Shown piece by piece: positions 12,747 to 23,700 of a DNA stretch of 64,000 nt (position 1 is the stretch's first letter; every line of letters begins with the position of its first letter). The stretch lies in the NCBI GenBank assembly GCA_028641055.1, contig CM054059.1, positions 45,148,477 to 45,212,476 on the forward strand. Reading direction: 5' to 3'. Under the pieces are notes generated by a model. The model worked only from the letters and a program-made list of their open reading frames with translations, was not told the DNA's origin and ran no database searches. Both the position numbers and the translations under genes were made by a program. This stretch comes from Alopecurus myosuroides (taxonomy: Eukaryota; Streptophyta; Magnoliopsida; Poales; Poaceae).

Positions 12747-14610
12747 GCCCCCGGGCCCTTCCTTCCCCGTCCCCCTTCTCCCTCTCCCCTCGCTGCCATC
12801 AGCAGAGCCCGTCGGGCGTGGCCTGCGCGGTGCCGGCGGCGGCATGTCTCTCCCCGCGTCGGGATGGGTGGAGGCGGGGCTCTACCCGTCGGGCGCGGTC
12901 GGCGGAGGCTCGGGCTCGGCCGGGAGGCGGCGGCGGGCACGGCGCAGCTTCTCTGATTCTCCTCGGCTGCCGGAGATGAGCGCAGCGGCGGCGCCGCCCG
13001 TTGGTGGTGCGGGTGGCTAGGGTTCTGCCAGGGCCCTGTAGGCCCAGATCTGGGCCCTATGGGCCTAATCTGGGTGGTGTGGGCCCAAGCCCGACCCGGC
13101 TACCCGGTTTGACTGAGGTACAAGGATGCTTGTGACGGAGCGACGGCGGCAGCGGCGACAACATGTCTTCTGCAGCGTGGCGCCGGGAGCTTCGCGGACC
13201 CGTATGGGTCCGGCCGGGTAGCAACAGCGTCGGCCTACGTGCAACAGCGTGGTGGCGGAGACTTCACGGACCCTCTCAGGGACCGGCCGGGCTCCAGCCT
13301 GGTGTGTCTCTTCTACCGCGTCCGGTCGGCACCCGCCGATGGCGGTGGAGGTAGTCCTCCAGGTGGCTGTGCTGCAGCCGTCCTCCGGCTCCAATGTGGC
13401 GTGGTGTGCTCCTGCGTGTTGCGTCCGGTCGGTTACCGTCTACGGCGGTGGAGGTCGATCCCTCCCACATGGTTGTGCTACTGCCGCTCTGTCTACGACG
13501 AGTTCTCCTCGGTTCGACCGGTCGTGTGGTGCTCTCTTGGTGATACGACATTGGGGGCTTCAATTCCGTGGTGGCGTTTGTTGGTGGGTGGCATGATGGG
13601 TGGAGCATGTCGGATTGTCCAGGGGTGTGGGTCTCGAGGTCGGGAGAAATCCTTGTCTTCTTGACACCGACGCGGTGGTGCTTTGAGTGTCGCCTTTCAT
13701 TCCTCAAGGGCGTCGGGTGTACCTCTACCCCACTACCTATAGCGTACCGGGATAAATCCTAGGACCCGTCCGGACAGCAGCAACGTTGTTGTTGTTTTTC
13801 TTCTTGGAGGTGTTGTTTGGTACGCGACATTTCAGAGTGTTAGGATAGTGGTGGGACTTTGCCGGAGAGAGTGCAACTGATGCGAGTCCCTTTTGTTTTC
13901 GTTGATCCACCTATGTTGGCTTTCTTTTCTTTCTTTTTTCTCTTTCGTTTCTTTTGGGCGTGACTGTGCTGTTTTGCCCAGCAGTGGTCTCAAATCTTGT
14001 ATCGGGTGGTTGCTATATTAATATAGCGGGACGAAAGCCTATTTCGAGGAAGGGTTTTCAACGTTAAAATCTCGAGTCCCTGTTGGTTCTATCCTACTTA
14101 ATTTTATCGTTGTTTTGCTATTGCGTGTAATAGCGGAAGTGGAGGCGGAGACTTTTTTCCTAGCTGGCGGTGGAACCGGGAAAATTTTGTTAAAACATAT
14201 TATGCTTTTGTTTCGGTCATTTCAATCATGTGTTAAGGAGATGCGTGTTCTCGAGGGTGCGCGTGTGTAAGACATGCATGCACATTTGCACGTCTACTTA
14301 TAAAGAAAAGAAAAAAAAACCTCCCCGCCCACATTGCTATCTATAGACGATATACATGAAATTTTGTACTGTACAAGCAGTTCATGCCCACACAATAAGG
14401 AGTAGATCCATGCGTGAGGTAGAAAGATAACCTATCGGATCGTACCTGTCTGACTGTCTGGCCAGCGAGGCAGCGATCGTCTAATCGAGTAGTAAGTACT
14501 TATTTTCGAGGAGATTGAGCGAGAGTAGCTTAGTTGTTTTCTTTGGATTTTTTTTTTGAGGGTTGACAGAAGTTGAGTACAAGGGGTGTGCTTCGCTCGT
14601 ATCACCAGGC
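12747..14610. other. GC-rich gene-less region, possible retroelement remnant
   Basis: No credible ORF or splice pattern is seen. 12750-13800 is very GC-rich; 13800-14200 becomes T-rich and contains a short phrase, GCGGGACGAAAGCC near 14026, that resembles tails seen in some Poaceae repeats. I suspect a non-LTR or non-autonomous element, but no TSD or terminal repeat is visible to prove it. 14300-14610 is low-complexity intergenic DNA. Confidence 0.35.
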
Positions 14611-14614
14611 CAGA

Positions 14615-14741
14615 GGCCCACTGGGTTACCCGGCCGTGAGCGCCTATGCCATTTCCGCCTTCACGCAGCTGCTCTCAACTAGAGATTGATTAGTCCCACA
14701 TCGGTAATCCGATAGCACAGCACCAGGAAGAGCTGTATATA
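14615..14741 (+). promoter_or_regulatory. plant snRNA-type promoter (MSP, USE and TATA) of the U5 gene
   Basis: The upstream sequence element TCCCACATCG is at 14694-14703 and a TATATA box at 14736-14741, with 32 bp between them. In plants a gap of about 33-34 bp marks Pol II snRNA promoters, while about 23-24 bp marks Pol III ones. GGCCCA at 14615-14620 fits the monocot-specific promoter element RGCCCR. The arrangement agrees with the U5 RNA downstream. Confidence 0.8.
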
Positions 14742-14765
14742 GTGAGTGCCATGCCGTCCATTGTG

Positions 14766-14895
14766 AAGCACGCAGCTGCGCAGCGGGCACAAAGCGAACT
14801 ATTCTTTCGCCTTTTACTAAAGAATACCGTGTGCACACTGCACTTAGCAGCATACGCTAATTTTTAGAGGGGATTCTCCTTCACAGGAGCGCCCC
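14766..14895 (+). ncRNA. U5: U5 spliceosomal snRNA gene
   Basis: U5 RNA aligns exon ends in the spliceosome through its loop 1. Here TATTCTTT (about 14800) and AAAGAATA (about 14818) form a perfect 8-bp stem around the 11-nt loop CGCCTTTTACT, which is the universally conserved U5 loop 1. Flanking bases (GCAC / GTGC, GCTG / CAGC) extend the stem. An Sm-type site, AATTTTTAG, lies at about 14858, followed by a 3' terminal hairpin with CTCCT and AGGAG arms between GGGG and CCCC, ending near 14894. The 5' end is estimated from the TATA box spacing and may be off by several bases. A perfect plant 3' box was not found. Promoter and RNA features together favour a real gene, but a recent pseudogene copy cannot be excluded. 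Confidence 0.85.
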
Positions 14896-15191
14896 ACAAA
14901 TAAAATCCAAATATGTTTGTGCCCCTGTCAATTAAAGAGCTCAAAAATAAAAATGCTCGAATGACATCTGGAAATCTGAATCTTCCAAGGAATAATTACA
15001 AGTTTGCTGATACGTGACTACTTTTGGCATAAATTTGTTCGTCTTTAGACGCATGCTGATTTCACTAACACAACAGAGTTTTTTAGCGGAAAAAAAAAAT
15101 TCAAAACTGACTGATGTATCCATGTACCTGCTCTTCAACACACGAGAAAATATCTTTCACACACACGGAATGAATTAGTCCCCTCAATGTA

Positions 15192-15294
15192 CTCCCTCCG
15201 TTCTATATTAGATGACTCTCATATAGATGTATCTAGACATATTTTAGTACTAGATACATCTAGTTGAGAGTCATCTAATATGAAACGGAGGGAG
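15192..15294. mobile_element. Stowaway-like MITE, 103 bp
   Basis: The terminal inverted repeats CTCCCTCCGTTC... and ...GAAACGGAGGGAG are continued by longer complementarity (ATATTAGATGACTCT against AGAGTCATCTAATAT). The copy is flanked by TA at 15190-15191 and 15295-15296, the TSD of Tc1/Mariner Stowaway MITEs. It is almost a perfect foldback. Confidence 0.93.
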
Positions 15295-15346
15295 TACCAA
15301 TTGCCGTCTCTACCCTCCAATTTCCTTTTTAATTCGGTTCAAATTT

Positions 15347-15641
15347 TTTAGATAAAAGGCTTTTATTAAGGCCCTGCTTTAAGAAAGCAGCTACCACCAC
15401 CACAAAATTCAAACAAGCTGAGGCACGCTCAGTCACAGAAACAAACAACGAAACCGACAGGAGTCAATAGACAACCCGAGTACGGGCTGAACACCCACGC
15501 CGGGGGGTGGGGTGGGGGGGGGGGGGGAGGAATGGAACGAAATGAAGACTAGACAGTGAGAACAGAAGCCTCCTGATCAGCCCACACCGCTACGTGGAGC
15601 CACCAGTATCTTCACTTCCAGGGCCTTCATCTTCAGTTTCT
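15347..15641 (-). mobile_element. short 5'-truncated retroposon with a 15-bp TSD
   Basis: ATTCGGTTCAAATTT occurs at 15332-15346 and again at 15642-15656. On the minus strand the 295-bp insert ends with AATAAAAG and TAAAAAA just before the duplication, as in a poly(A)-tailed retroposon. It may be the 3' end of a LINE or a processed transcript. A G-rich tract lies at about 15500-15528. No coding content is recognisable. Confidence 0.75.
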
Positions 15642-15656
15642 ATTCGGTTCAAATTT

Positions 15657-16721
15657 CAAATGGGAAGCTGGTCTCCATGCTCAATGGCACTCGATATCCT
15701 TCCGTATTGCTGATTTTTTTTTGCGCGCTCAAAACTGCACTGTGTCCTTACTACCCATCACCGTGCAACTCGACGAACATGTAGCAGTAGTCCATCTCGC
15801 TCTGCTCTACATTTGGTTCATGCGTCGCCATCTCTTTGGTATTCTTCATCGGTGCTTGTACATCTCCACGAGGTACACCCCATGTAATCATATCTCATCT
15901 CGCTTAACTGAACTCCTAATCAGTTTGTATGCACAATGAGAGGAACGGTGGATTCTGATATGAAATGGTCTAATTTCCTTCCACTGTGTTTGGATTTGTA
16001 AGACATCCGTGTCCTACTGCCCAACATATGAACTTGATGCATCAAAGAAGAATGATGATTTTTTTATGGCTGACTTTAAACATTTGTAATTCGGTTCCAG
16101 GTTTAGGGCAGTTCAGAGCGAACTTAACCATGAAAAGAACGCTTGAGGTTTTGGAAAGAAAAGAAACTCTAGCTTTCTTCTGTTCTTCTATGTTTATGAG
16201 CAGTCCATCTTGGATCCGGTTCAGATGGAGTTGCTTACTTGCTCATTATTCTGAGCATGAAAAATAGGTAATGTTTAGGGAAGTTTAGATCGAACTTAAC
16301 CGTGAAAAACGCATACTTCATTCGTACTAGAACATGTGAGGTTTTAGAAAGAAAAGAAACTCTAGAGCTCTTTTGTTCGGCAGCATTCCAAAAGCTACCA
16401 CGAACCCTTTGATCGTGGATCAAAATCCACCGGCCCTGTGACTTGTGCCCCTAGACAAAGGACGCAACGCTCTAACACAACGCTTTCAAAAAGGAATCGC
16501 CACTCGCATGTGGATGTGGCTGATCTGAACATAGTCAAACCTGGAGATAATACTGAAGAAATTCTAACAGAAACTGCAACGAGGGAACGATATGCAGACG
16601 TTAAAGCTGCCTGATCTATCTAGAAGGCTAAATCATGAGTTTTCACTTTGAGATATTGCACCTAGATCAATGAGCACAGACGTTATCCGCCATGTGGAGT
16701 GATTAACCAACAGTGTGAGCT
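15657..16721. other. intergenic region with a diverged direct repeat
   Basis: No gene is recognised. Two diverged copies of a phrase of about 90-110 bp (GTTTAGGG, GCGAACTTAACC, GAGGTTTTGGAAAGAAAAG) lie at about 16101-16190 and 16271-16370. Confidence 0.5.
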
Positions 16722-17725
16722 TCACAAAGAGTTGACCTTGACATCCAGCTTCAAAATGATTTTATCTGCATTTGTATTCAAAGCAAGCTGGTCCTGGATT
16801 TGCTTCTTAAACCGTTCAACCACTTCAGTATTCATCCGGTCGGAGTCGGATATAAATTTTAAATCGACCACCACTTTCTTGATGCTTGACAGAAATTCGA
16901 GCCCAGAAAAGACAGTTTCATCACGTGTGGAACCCCAGTATTTTAACTGCTCAAGTTTGGGCATTGCTCGTTGCTCAAACCTGACCAGCTCGGTACCAAG
17001 TAAGCTTCCAAGCTCGAGCACTCTGAGGTTTCCAAAAGTCTCGCTCTTGAAACAGAGCTCGATGTCGGTAGACGAGGATGTCTGCAGACAAAGAAGCGAT
17101 ATGTTTCTTAGATTCCCAAGGTCTTGGATAGCAGCATCATGTTCCGATTGACATGATAAATGTAAGCTAAGCTTCAGCTTGACAAGATTTTGAAGCTCAT
17201 TGATCCACCCCGGAAGTTTCTCCATGTTGCCGAGCAGCTTGAGACTATGGAGATTTTTTTTTTTTTTGAAGTTTTATGGAGATTTTTTTGGAGGGGAGGA
17301 AACGTCGCCCAGATAAAGAAATCCAGCATAAGACTTCACCATCAGCGATTCCAGGTGACTGAGATGAGAAATGACCGAAAAAACCTCTGGACCATTTTCT
17401 TTCGTGATGCTCATCAATCCTAGCCTCTGCAGCCCAGTGAGTCTTTTTATGTCATGAAGAATGGCATTATCCCCTGATATGAGGTCAACATCCCGTAGTG
17501 TGCGCAGTGCTTTCAGTTTTCTGCTCCCTCTTGGCAACATGACACCACCATGATTAAGCTTCTTGATAATACAAGGGATTACAGCGCAGCATGCGAACGT
17601 GCAGGCATCCCGCCGGTTGAAGCCATCAATGTCTAGTAACCGAGGTAGGCAACATGCAGCACAAAGTTGTGGGCCCATGGTTAAAAGAGGACAGCTTCTG
17701 TCTAATGTATATCTCCCTCCTATAG
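16722..17725 (-). pseudogene. NLR exon 3, last part: C-terminal LRRs
   Basis: The coding frame resumes directly after the TRIM at the duplicated GGAGG and continues through a non-canonical Cys-rich stretch into more LRRs (LKALRTLRDV, LTGLQRLGL, LSHLESLMV). Near 17245-17290 a short A-rich insertion with a duplicated AATCTCCAT breaks the frame. It is then followed by MEKLPGWINELQNLV and further LRRs (LRVLELGSLLG) to a stop at 16722. Without the two insertions the frame is continuous. Confidence 0.85.
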
Positions 17726-18083
17726 AATTGTTGCACTAGCCAATTATCCTAAAAGTCCGAACTGATATAAAGAAACTAGGCGTGTATTTATATTTCAACA
17801 CTCCCCCTCACGTCTAGGCTATTTTAGTCCTTAGCGTGAGATTGGTGCGGGCCGCAGAATTTTTTTTGTTTTGTTTTTAATACTGCGTGAGCAGGGTCTC
17901 GAACTCGAGACCTCGTGGCTCTGATACCATGTGGAAATTATTGAAATCCTAATTTTGTGTTGTATTGCTTGGCCCTCATATGGGGTATATAAGGAGAGGT
18001 ACAAGAGGGTAGGTGAAGACTTGGAGTACAAGGATGTAGAGTCCTAGTCTATCCCTACACGTATATTTGTCCGTATCCTAACA
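17721..18083 (-). mobile_element. 363-bp TRIM-like LTR element in the NLR LRR exon
   Basis: On the minus strand: an LTR-like TGTTAGGATACGG...TTTCCACA (18083-17930, 154 bp), then a tRNA-Met-type primer-binding site TGGTATCAGAGCC (17929-17917), about 110 bp without coding, a polypurine tract GTGAGGGGGAG and a second LTR-like TGTTGAAATA...AATTCTATA (17800-17721, 80 bp). The insertion is flanked by the 5-bp duplication GGAGG. The two LTRs differ in length and sequence although both begin TGTT and end alike, so the element looks chimeric. It is too short to encode anything. Confidence 0.83.
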
Positions 18084-19053
18084 CCTCCAACTGCATGTTC
18101 ACGCTTTGCACCGGCATGAATATATTGTAGCTTCCCTAGCTTGGTGATGGCTTTTGGCAGCATCACTATCGAGGTGGATCTGACATCTAATGTCTCTAGC
18201 TGCATCAGGTTGCCCAACGAATCTGGATGGTGATAAATGTCTCTACATCCTCTGAGGGAAAGGTATCTTAGATGAAGAAGCTTCCAAACATGTTCAAGGT
18301 GATGATCAACTAGACCGGTCGTATCTTCCAATTCCAGCACTCGAAGCATCCTCATCTTGTCCGAGATAAAATAACTCTTCCATTTCCCAAACATAGTTAC
18401 TGATCGCACACGAGACATGTCCACCATACTCTCAAATTTAATCTTGTCCCCTTGCCAATTGCCATTTATCGAAAGGTGGCGTGATGTGCTTTGCTTGGTA
18501 TTTAAGGAGCTGCAACCTTCATCGAGCCTTAGAACAAGATTTTCTTCCGTCGACTTCGAAATGCAGATTTCACGGATGAGATCATGGATTGGCATGAGTC
18601 AATTCTTTTCCCACTATAAAATGATAGGAGCATGCTTCTGCCTATAAGTTCCATCAAGTAGCTCTTTGCTATTTCTTCTCCTGACAGGTTACGCATTGCA
18701 CTTGAGTAACCCTCTGCAATCCACCGCCGCAACAAACGCTTAATACCAACCTCATAGTCTTCAGGAAAAATTGACAAATACAGGAAACAAGCCTTGAGGT
18801 AATAAGGTAAACCATCATAGCTCTTCATCAGAATTGTTCTTATGGTCTCAAGTTCTGGATTCATCTCCAACTCCACACTAATGTGCTCATTCAATTTTCT
18901 CCATTCCGACGCAGTTTTCGGTTGGTTCGACAAAAATCCACCTATGGTGACTATGGCAAGGGGAAGCCCATTACATTTCTTTAGTATCAAATTTGCTGGT
19001 TCAACCAATTCAGGATAATGCTCATCCAAATTTGTATGGGTCTTGGTAAATAC
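18084..19053 (-). pseudogene. NLR exon 3, first part: ARC subdomains and first LRRs
   Basis: The reading frame continues from intron 2 into CNGLPLAIVTIGG (GLPL motif) and CFLYLSIFPEDYEV (RNBS-D). A one-base deletion near 18590 then shifts the frame exactly at the MHD region; the shifted frame reads IHDLIREICISKSTEEN. The winged-helix end and four to five LRR-like units follow (MLRVLELEDT, LRYLSLRGC, LMQLETLDV, LGKLQYIHA). The coding sequence is cut at 18084 by a TRIM-like insertion. Confidence 0.86.
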
Positions 19054-19142
19054 CTAAATTTGGTACAACCGACAAGATTAGTTCACCAAAAGTTGAAGTA
19101 TTAATTACGTGCACAATGTAGTCTTCGTAATGTATTTCATAC

Positions 19143-19769
19143 CTTTTCGACGAAGAGGTCGCGTGCGTTCTTTTGTTCTAAAGCACGAAGCTCATAGACA
19201 TTTTCAAGTTTCTTTGAACAATGTTTAGCAATATCCTTTACCCTTGTAGTGACGATGATCCTGCTTGATGTTTTGTTTGCAGGAAAATAGGGTATTATAG
19301 CGTCCCATTCTGTGTTCGATGAAAGATCATCAAGAACTACCAAGTATTTCCTTCCTTCCAAATGTTTGACCAAATCTGTCTGATCACATCCAAGCTGTGT
19401 AGCTAAGTTCCTGAGTAACTCATTCTGATTGAAAGGGTGCATAATGGTGGCACAAGCACGCTTCTCAAACTTGCCACTGAGTTCTTGGCTTTGGTAGATA
19501 TCTCTGACTAGCGTTGTTTTCCCAAGACCACCCATTCCCCACAAAGAGATCACCTCACATTCTTGGTGCTCGTCTTCATTTGTAATTAGCTTGGTAGTAT
19601 CTTTTTTTTCTTTGTCTCGCCCAATAAGCTCAGATTCCCTAACAGCTGTAAGTATCGTCTGTGTGCGATCAAACATCTTCCTATTGGAAGAGCTGTTACT
19701 TCCGGCATCATTGTCCGGCTTTGAGCTAGACCTAGCCGTCTCCATTGAATATGTCCCATCGTGAGAACC
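19143..19769 (-). pseudogene. NLR exon 2: second NB-ARC, canonical P-loop
   Basis: The exon starts after a TGTAG acceptor (19770-19771) with a linker GSHDGTYSMETARS. It then carries a complete NB-ARC front half: P-loop GMGGLGKTTL, RNBS-A region (FEKRACATIMHPF), kinase-2 KYLVVLDDLSS and RNBS-B SSRIIVTTR. It ends at VEKV, split by an 89-bp GT..AG intron. No break is seen in this exon. It corresponds to the ATP-binding half that in functional NLRs drives the switch to the active state. Confidence 0.88.
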
Positions 19770-20759
19770 CTACATGCACACATTAAAGTAAGCAATTAGC
19801 CATCGATTAAGAGTCTGTTTCTCTCTCGAAATGGAGTTAAACGACATGCCAAACATCAAAAGGAAGAGGGGATTAGGGATGGTTTGGTCCTTTCTTTTGA
19901 GCTACCTTGGTATGTCTAACCCAGTTGGTTTTTTTTAAGGCCAGCTTATCTTGTTTAATTTAGGCCTGGTGAAAATTCTAATTGGTAAAAGGATAATATT
20001 TACTTTTTTTGACTTGCAAGATGGTTGATCTTCCTTTAATACACAGTCAAATCGTGTATCCCCAATGTGATTGGATAAATTTTACTCTTTATATATATTG
20101 TTAAATTTGTTTTTGTATGCAATCATGGAATTATTGATTTTGAGTAAATAATTATAAACTATAGCAACATAATGTATGTGAGTGAAATATTTTGCTATTT
20201 ATCAATAACTAGCATAGTGACCCTCGCAAATGCGAGGGCACCGCTTTAATGTTTTGAAAGCGGGTGAGATATATATCTATAGTTTCACATATAATCACAT
20301 TTTGTTGATACAAAATTATGTCTACTTCCAAATTCCCATGCTCGGTTAACATACAAAAATTATTTAGATCTACCGTAAAATTTGATACAAAAACTTTATT
20401 ATGTAAAATTCTTATGACGGGTTAACAGATTGCCAAAGAAATTCATAGTTTATCAATTAATATTGACATACATTCCTTGCATGTTCTTAAAAAAATAAGG
20501 CTTATCAAATGTGTCTCAAATGCGCAAATTGCATCCTTGTTCCAGAATATAGCGTGCGACTTCAGTTTAACTAATTTTTATAATATAGACTCTACTTAAT
20601 TATTCGCATGCACTCATCAAAAAATAAGGTGAAATGTAGCTACAGAACATGCACGAAGTATGGGTTATGCATTCTTTCCTTTGTAGGTCCAACATCAATA
20701 CTTTTTTTTTTTCAATGTACTTGTTTTCAAAATATTATGATTATTCTACGTTGCTACAT

Positions 20760-23700
20760 TGTGACGCCCCGGGATCGGGCACTATGCAGATTTCGGCATT
20801 TCCACCCAAATCCGCATAATAACCGATTTCAGGTTGCCACGTGTGATAACATTACAACAGTTCACGAATAATCCACAACAACAACAGAGGAGGTATATAC
20901 AAGACGACTCAAACAAGTCAAAGATACAACTGATACAATACAAAGATCCAAATAACAGCGGAAGAAACAACATAGTGTCCGACTACGGACAAGATGCAAA
21001 TTGGACTAAGAGTTCTGAAGATAACCAATGGCGTCCAATCCCTGTCCAGGCCAAGCCGGAGGGATTCCCAAGCTAACGTCGTCAGACTTCAAACCTGTTG
21101 ACTGCAATGTGGAATATGCAGCCACGAAAGGGATTCGTGGGTCAGTACTATTAAGTACTGGCAAGTGGATAAACCATACTCACAAGATACCAGCGTAACC
21201 AATCATCACAAGATACAAATACTTTGGGTACAACAGAAGGAAGGGATTATTGCAAAGAAGCGGCAACGGGCAGCACTAACAACTAAAGAGACGCGCTACA
21301 ACTTCCGGCTAATAGAAAGGGATAAGAGAGCGTATCAGAACCAACTACAACTACTCACCAAACAATACCCATCAAGTGTTACCCCCTACTAAGGAAGCAA
21401 CCCAAGGAAACTCACACTGTTGATTAAGGTGACAGTCATTTTTATGGTGGAGGTAATCTATATTACTAGTCAAGTTATCATCGTTAAGTGTAAGTTGTCT
21501 GAGTACTTGTTAGCCAGCACTTTCACCAAGTCATCCATAACCGCGGACAACACGGCTTCTCGAGAAGATTAACCCTGCAGGGATGCACCAATTTGGCCGT
21601 ACACGTAAGAATGACCCGCCAGATGGAAATGCACTTCCACCAAGCGAGGCACTCAACACAACCCAACTCTTCTTCGCATCAAGCCCAAAGAACCCCGTGC
21701 AATTGAGCGCACGACTAATCAAGCCCCACGAAGAAAAGGAAACCCTCATAGCACTCTAAGAACGTGTCTCCCTAAATGCCGACTACAAAAGTTCCACCCT
21801 GGCGCCAAGGGTTCGCACTTGCATATGCATGTGGCAAATGGAAAACCCGAACTAAATGAGGCGATTTGGACGAGATGCGAATCGAATCAAAGTTACAGGG
21901 GGCGCCCATACTCGCTTCCCACATGCGGTTAGCGCGCTCATCATGGATCGGAGGACAAGACCCTTTTCCTAATTAAGGTCGACACTAGCAGGCCTCAAAA
22001 CCACGCCGGGCCTCCTACCGGTGCCTTATCATCAAATTAATATTACCCAAAACATTAACATGTTGTTGATTAAGTTGAAACCCAACTATCAAACTAAACA
22101 GGTGATAAGACGGACAACAAGACTTGAGCGCAAACAACACTAAGCATGCAACGACGACACAAGGGCCAACAAACAACAGGGTTATAGGTGTGGAGGTAAG
22201 GCAATATCGTGGCAGCAGGGTAAACATGTGATGGGATCGGAACACAAGCATCGAAAATACTAGGCTAGCATAAAGACAACGGAAAGAATCGGTAACAAGT
22301 GAGGAAAGGCAACATAGGTAGCAAGTGAGTATACTTGCCTGAGATCCAGCAAGTAGAGGTACATCCGAAGAACTTGTCGGTGCTCACATCATCTCAACGT
22401 CCTATCCGCGAAGAAGCAACGAACTACAACAAACACCAGATGCAACAATTACTACTACGGAAAAAGATCCAACATGATCCTATTTTATATGCATGACAAA
22501 TTAAAGGGTGCATCAAAATAAATACAAGACATGATGAAACATTTTAAATGGGCCCAAATGCAAAGATAAGGTTGCATTTGGAAAATCCCAGGTGCATGCA
22601 TAGTTATTTAAGTGAATTATAAGCAAACATTAGGTTGAAGTGATTAAATGGCATGGTGGATGATGAAAACAGAATGTATACAACATTAGTTTCAATGTGA
22701 TATCTCATTTGCCCAATTTGGAATTTTAAATATTTAATTATGAATTTTTGCAATTTAAAAGGTTTAACTAAAGCATTGAATTATTGCACCACTTTTAATT
22801 AGGAAAAACAGTAAAAAAATTGTATATTTGAAAAGTACAGAGAATTTTGATTGGAAAACATATTTTATATGTTGAATTTGGGTTTGAAATGAGCAAGTTA
22901 TTAAATTGGCAATTTTAAATGCATTAAACAAAGAATTATTGTTTTCAGCAATTTACATTATTCAAAACAGAAAATAAAGTTTATATTTGGAAAGTTTATT
23001 TAATTCTGCATGGAAAACATATTTTACTTTGTGAAATTGGAGTTAGGGTTTGAAAGTTATGAGCATTTGAATTGTGGGGTGTTTTTCTGAAATTTGCAGG
23101 GACGTGCCCGTGAGGAAAAACAACAGGGAGGGTCTCCGCTGCAAAAATAGGAAGGACAGGGGCCTAGGTGCGAATTGCAGATCCAGATCTGGATCTGGGA
23201 GAGTGATCACCAAAGTTTCGGCTAGCCCTGGAGGCTGACAGGCGGGCCATGGGCCACGCGGGTGCCAACTAGGCGCGGGTGGGAGCCACGGTGGCAAAAC
23301 GGGTCAATGACCGGTGGGGTTGCCTCCCGCGAAGTGAATTGGAAAAAAGGGGTGGCAAATGCGCCGGGTGGGATTCGATCCCGTGATCTCGTGCTGAGAG
23401 CAAAGGAACAGAGCCCCTGCGCTGGTGCTCTGTTTGTGTAGGACTACAGTTCTGAAACAAGATAGAGTGTAATAGCGGAATGTTTCTGACGAAACTGAAT
23501 GTCAGGTTCTGTAGCGCTGCGCGCGGTAAAAAGAAGAAAAAGGGGGAGGCTTCGCCTCGTGAGAGAATCGAACCCGCGCCTCCAGGGATGCGAATCGGGG
23601 TGATAGCCACTAGGCTGTGTACGTGCTCGTGAATTTACAGGGTGCAAACGAAAGGTCAAGTGTGCCACTGCGATGGTTACTGACGAAACTGAAGAAGGTT

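Noticed and set aside
12900..13760. GC-rich gene on either strand
   Set aside because: Several overlapping frames are open only because stops are rare in GC-rich DNA; no start context, splice pattern or recognisable domain.
14644..14853. 69-aa minus-strand ORF
   Set aside because: It overlaps the U5 promoter and RNA on the other strand and has no protein features.
23440..23640. Functional tRNA genes
   Set aside because: Box-like sequences are present but no acceptor stem or complete cloverleaf can be drawn.
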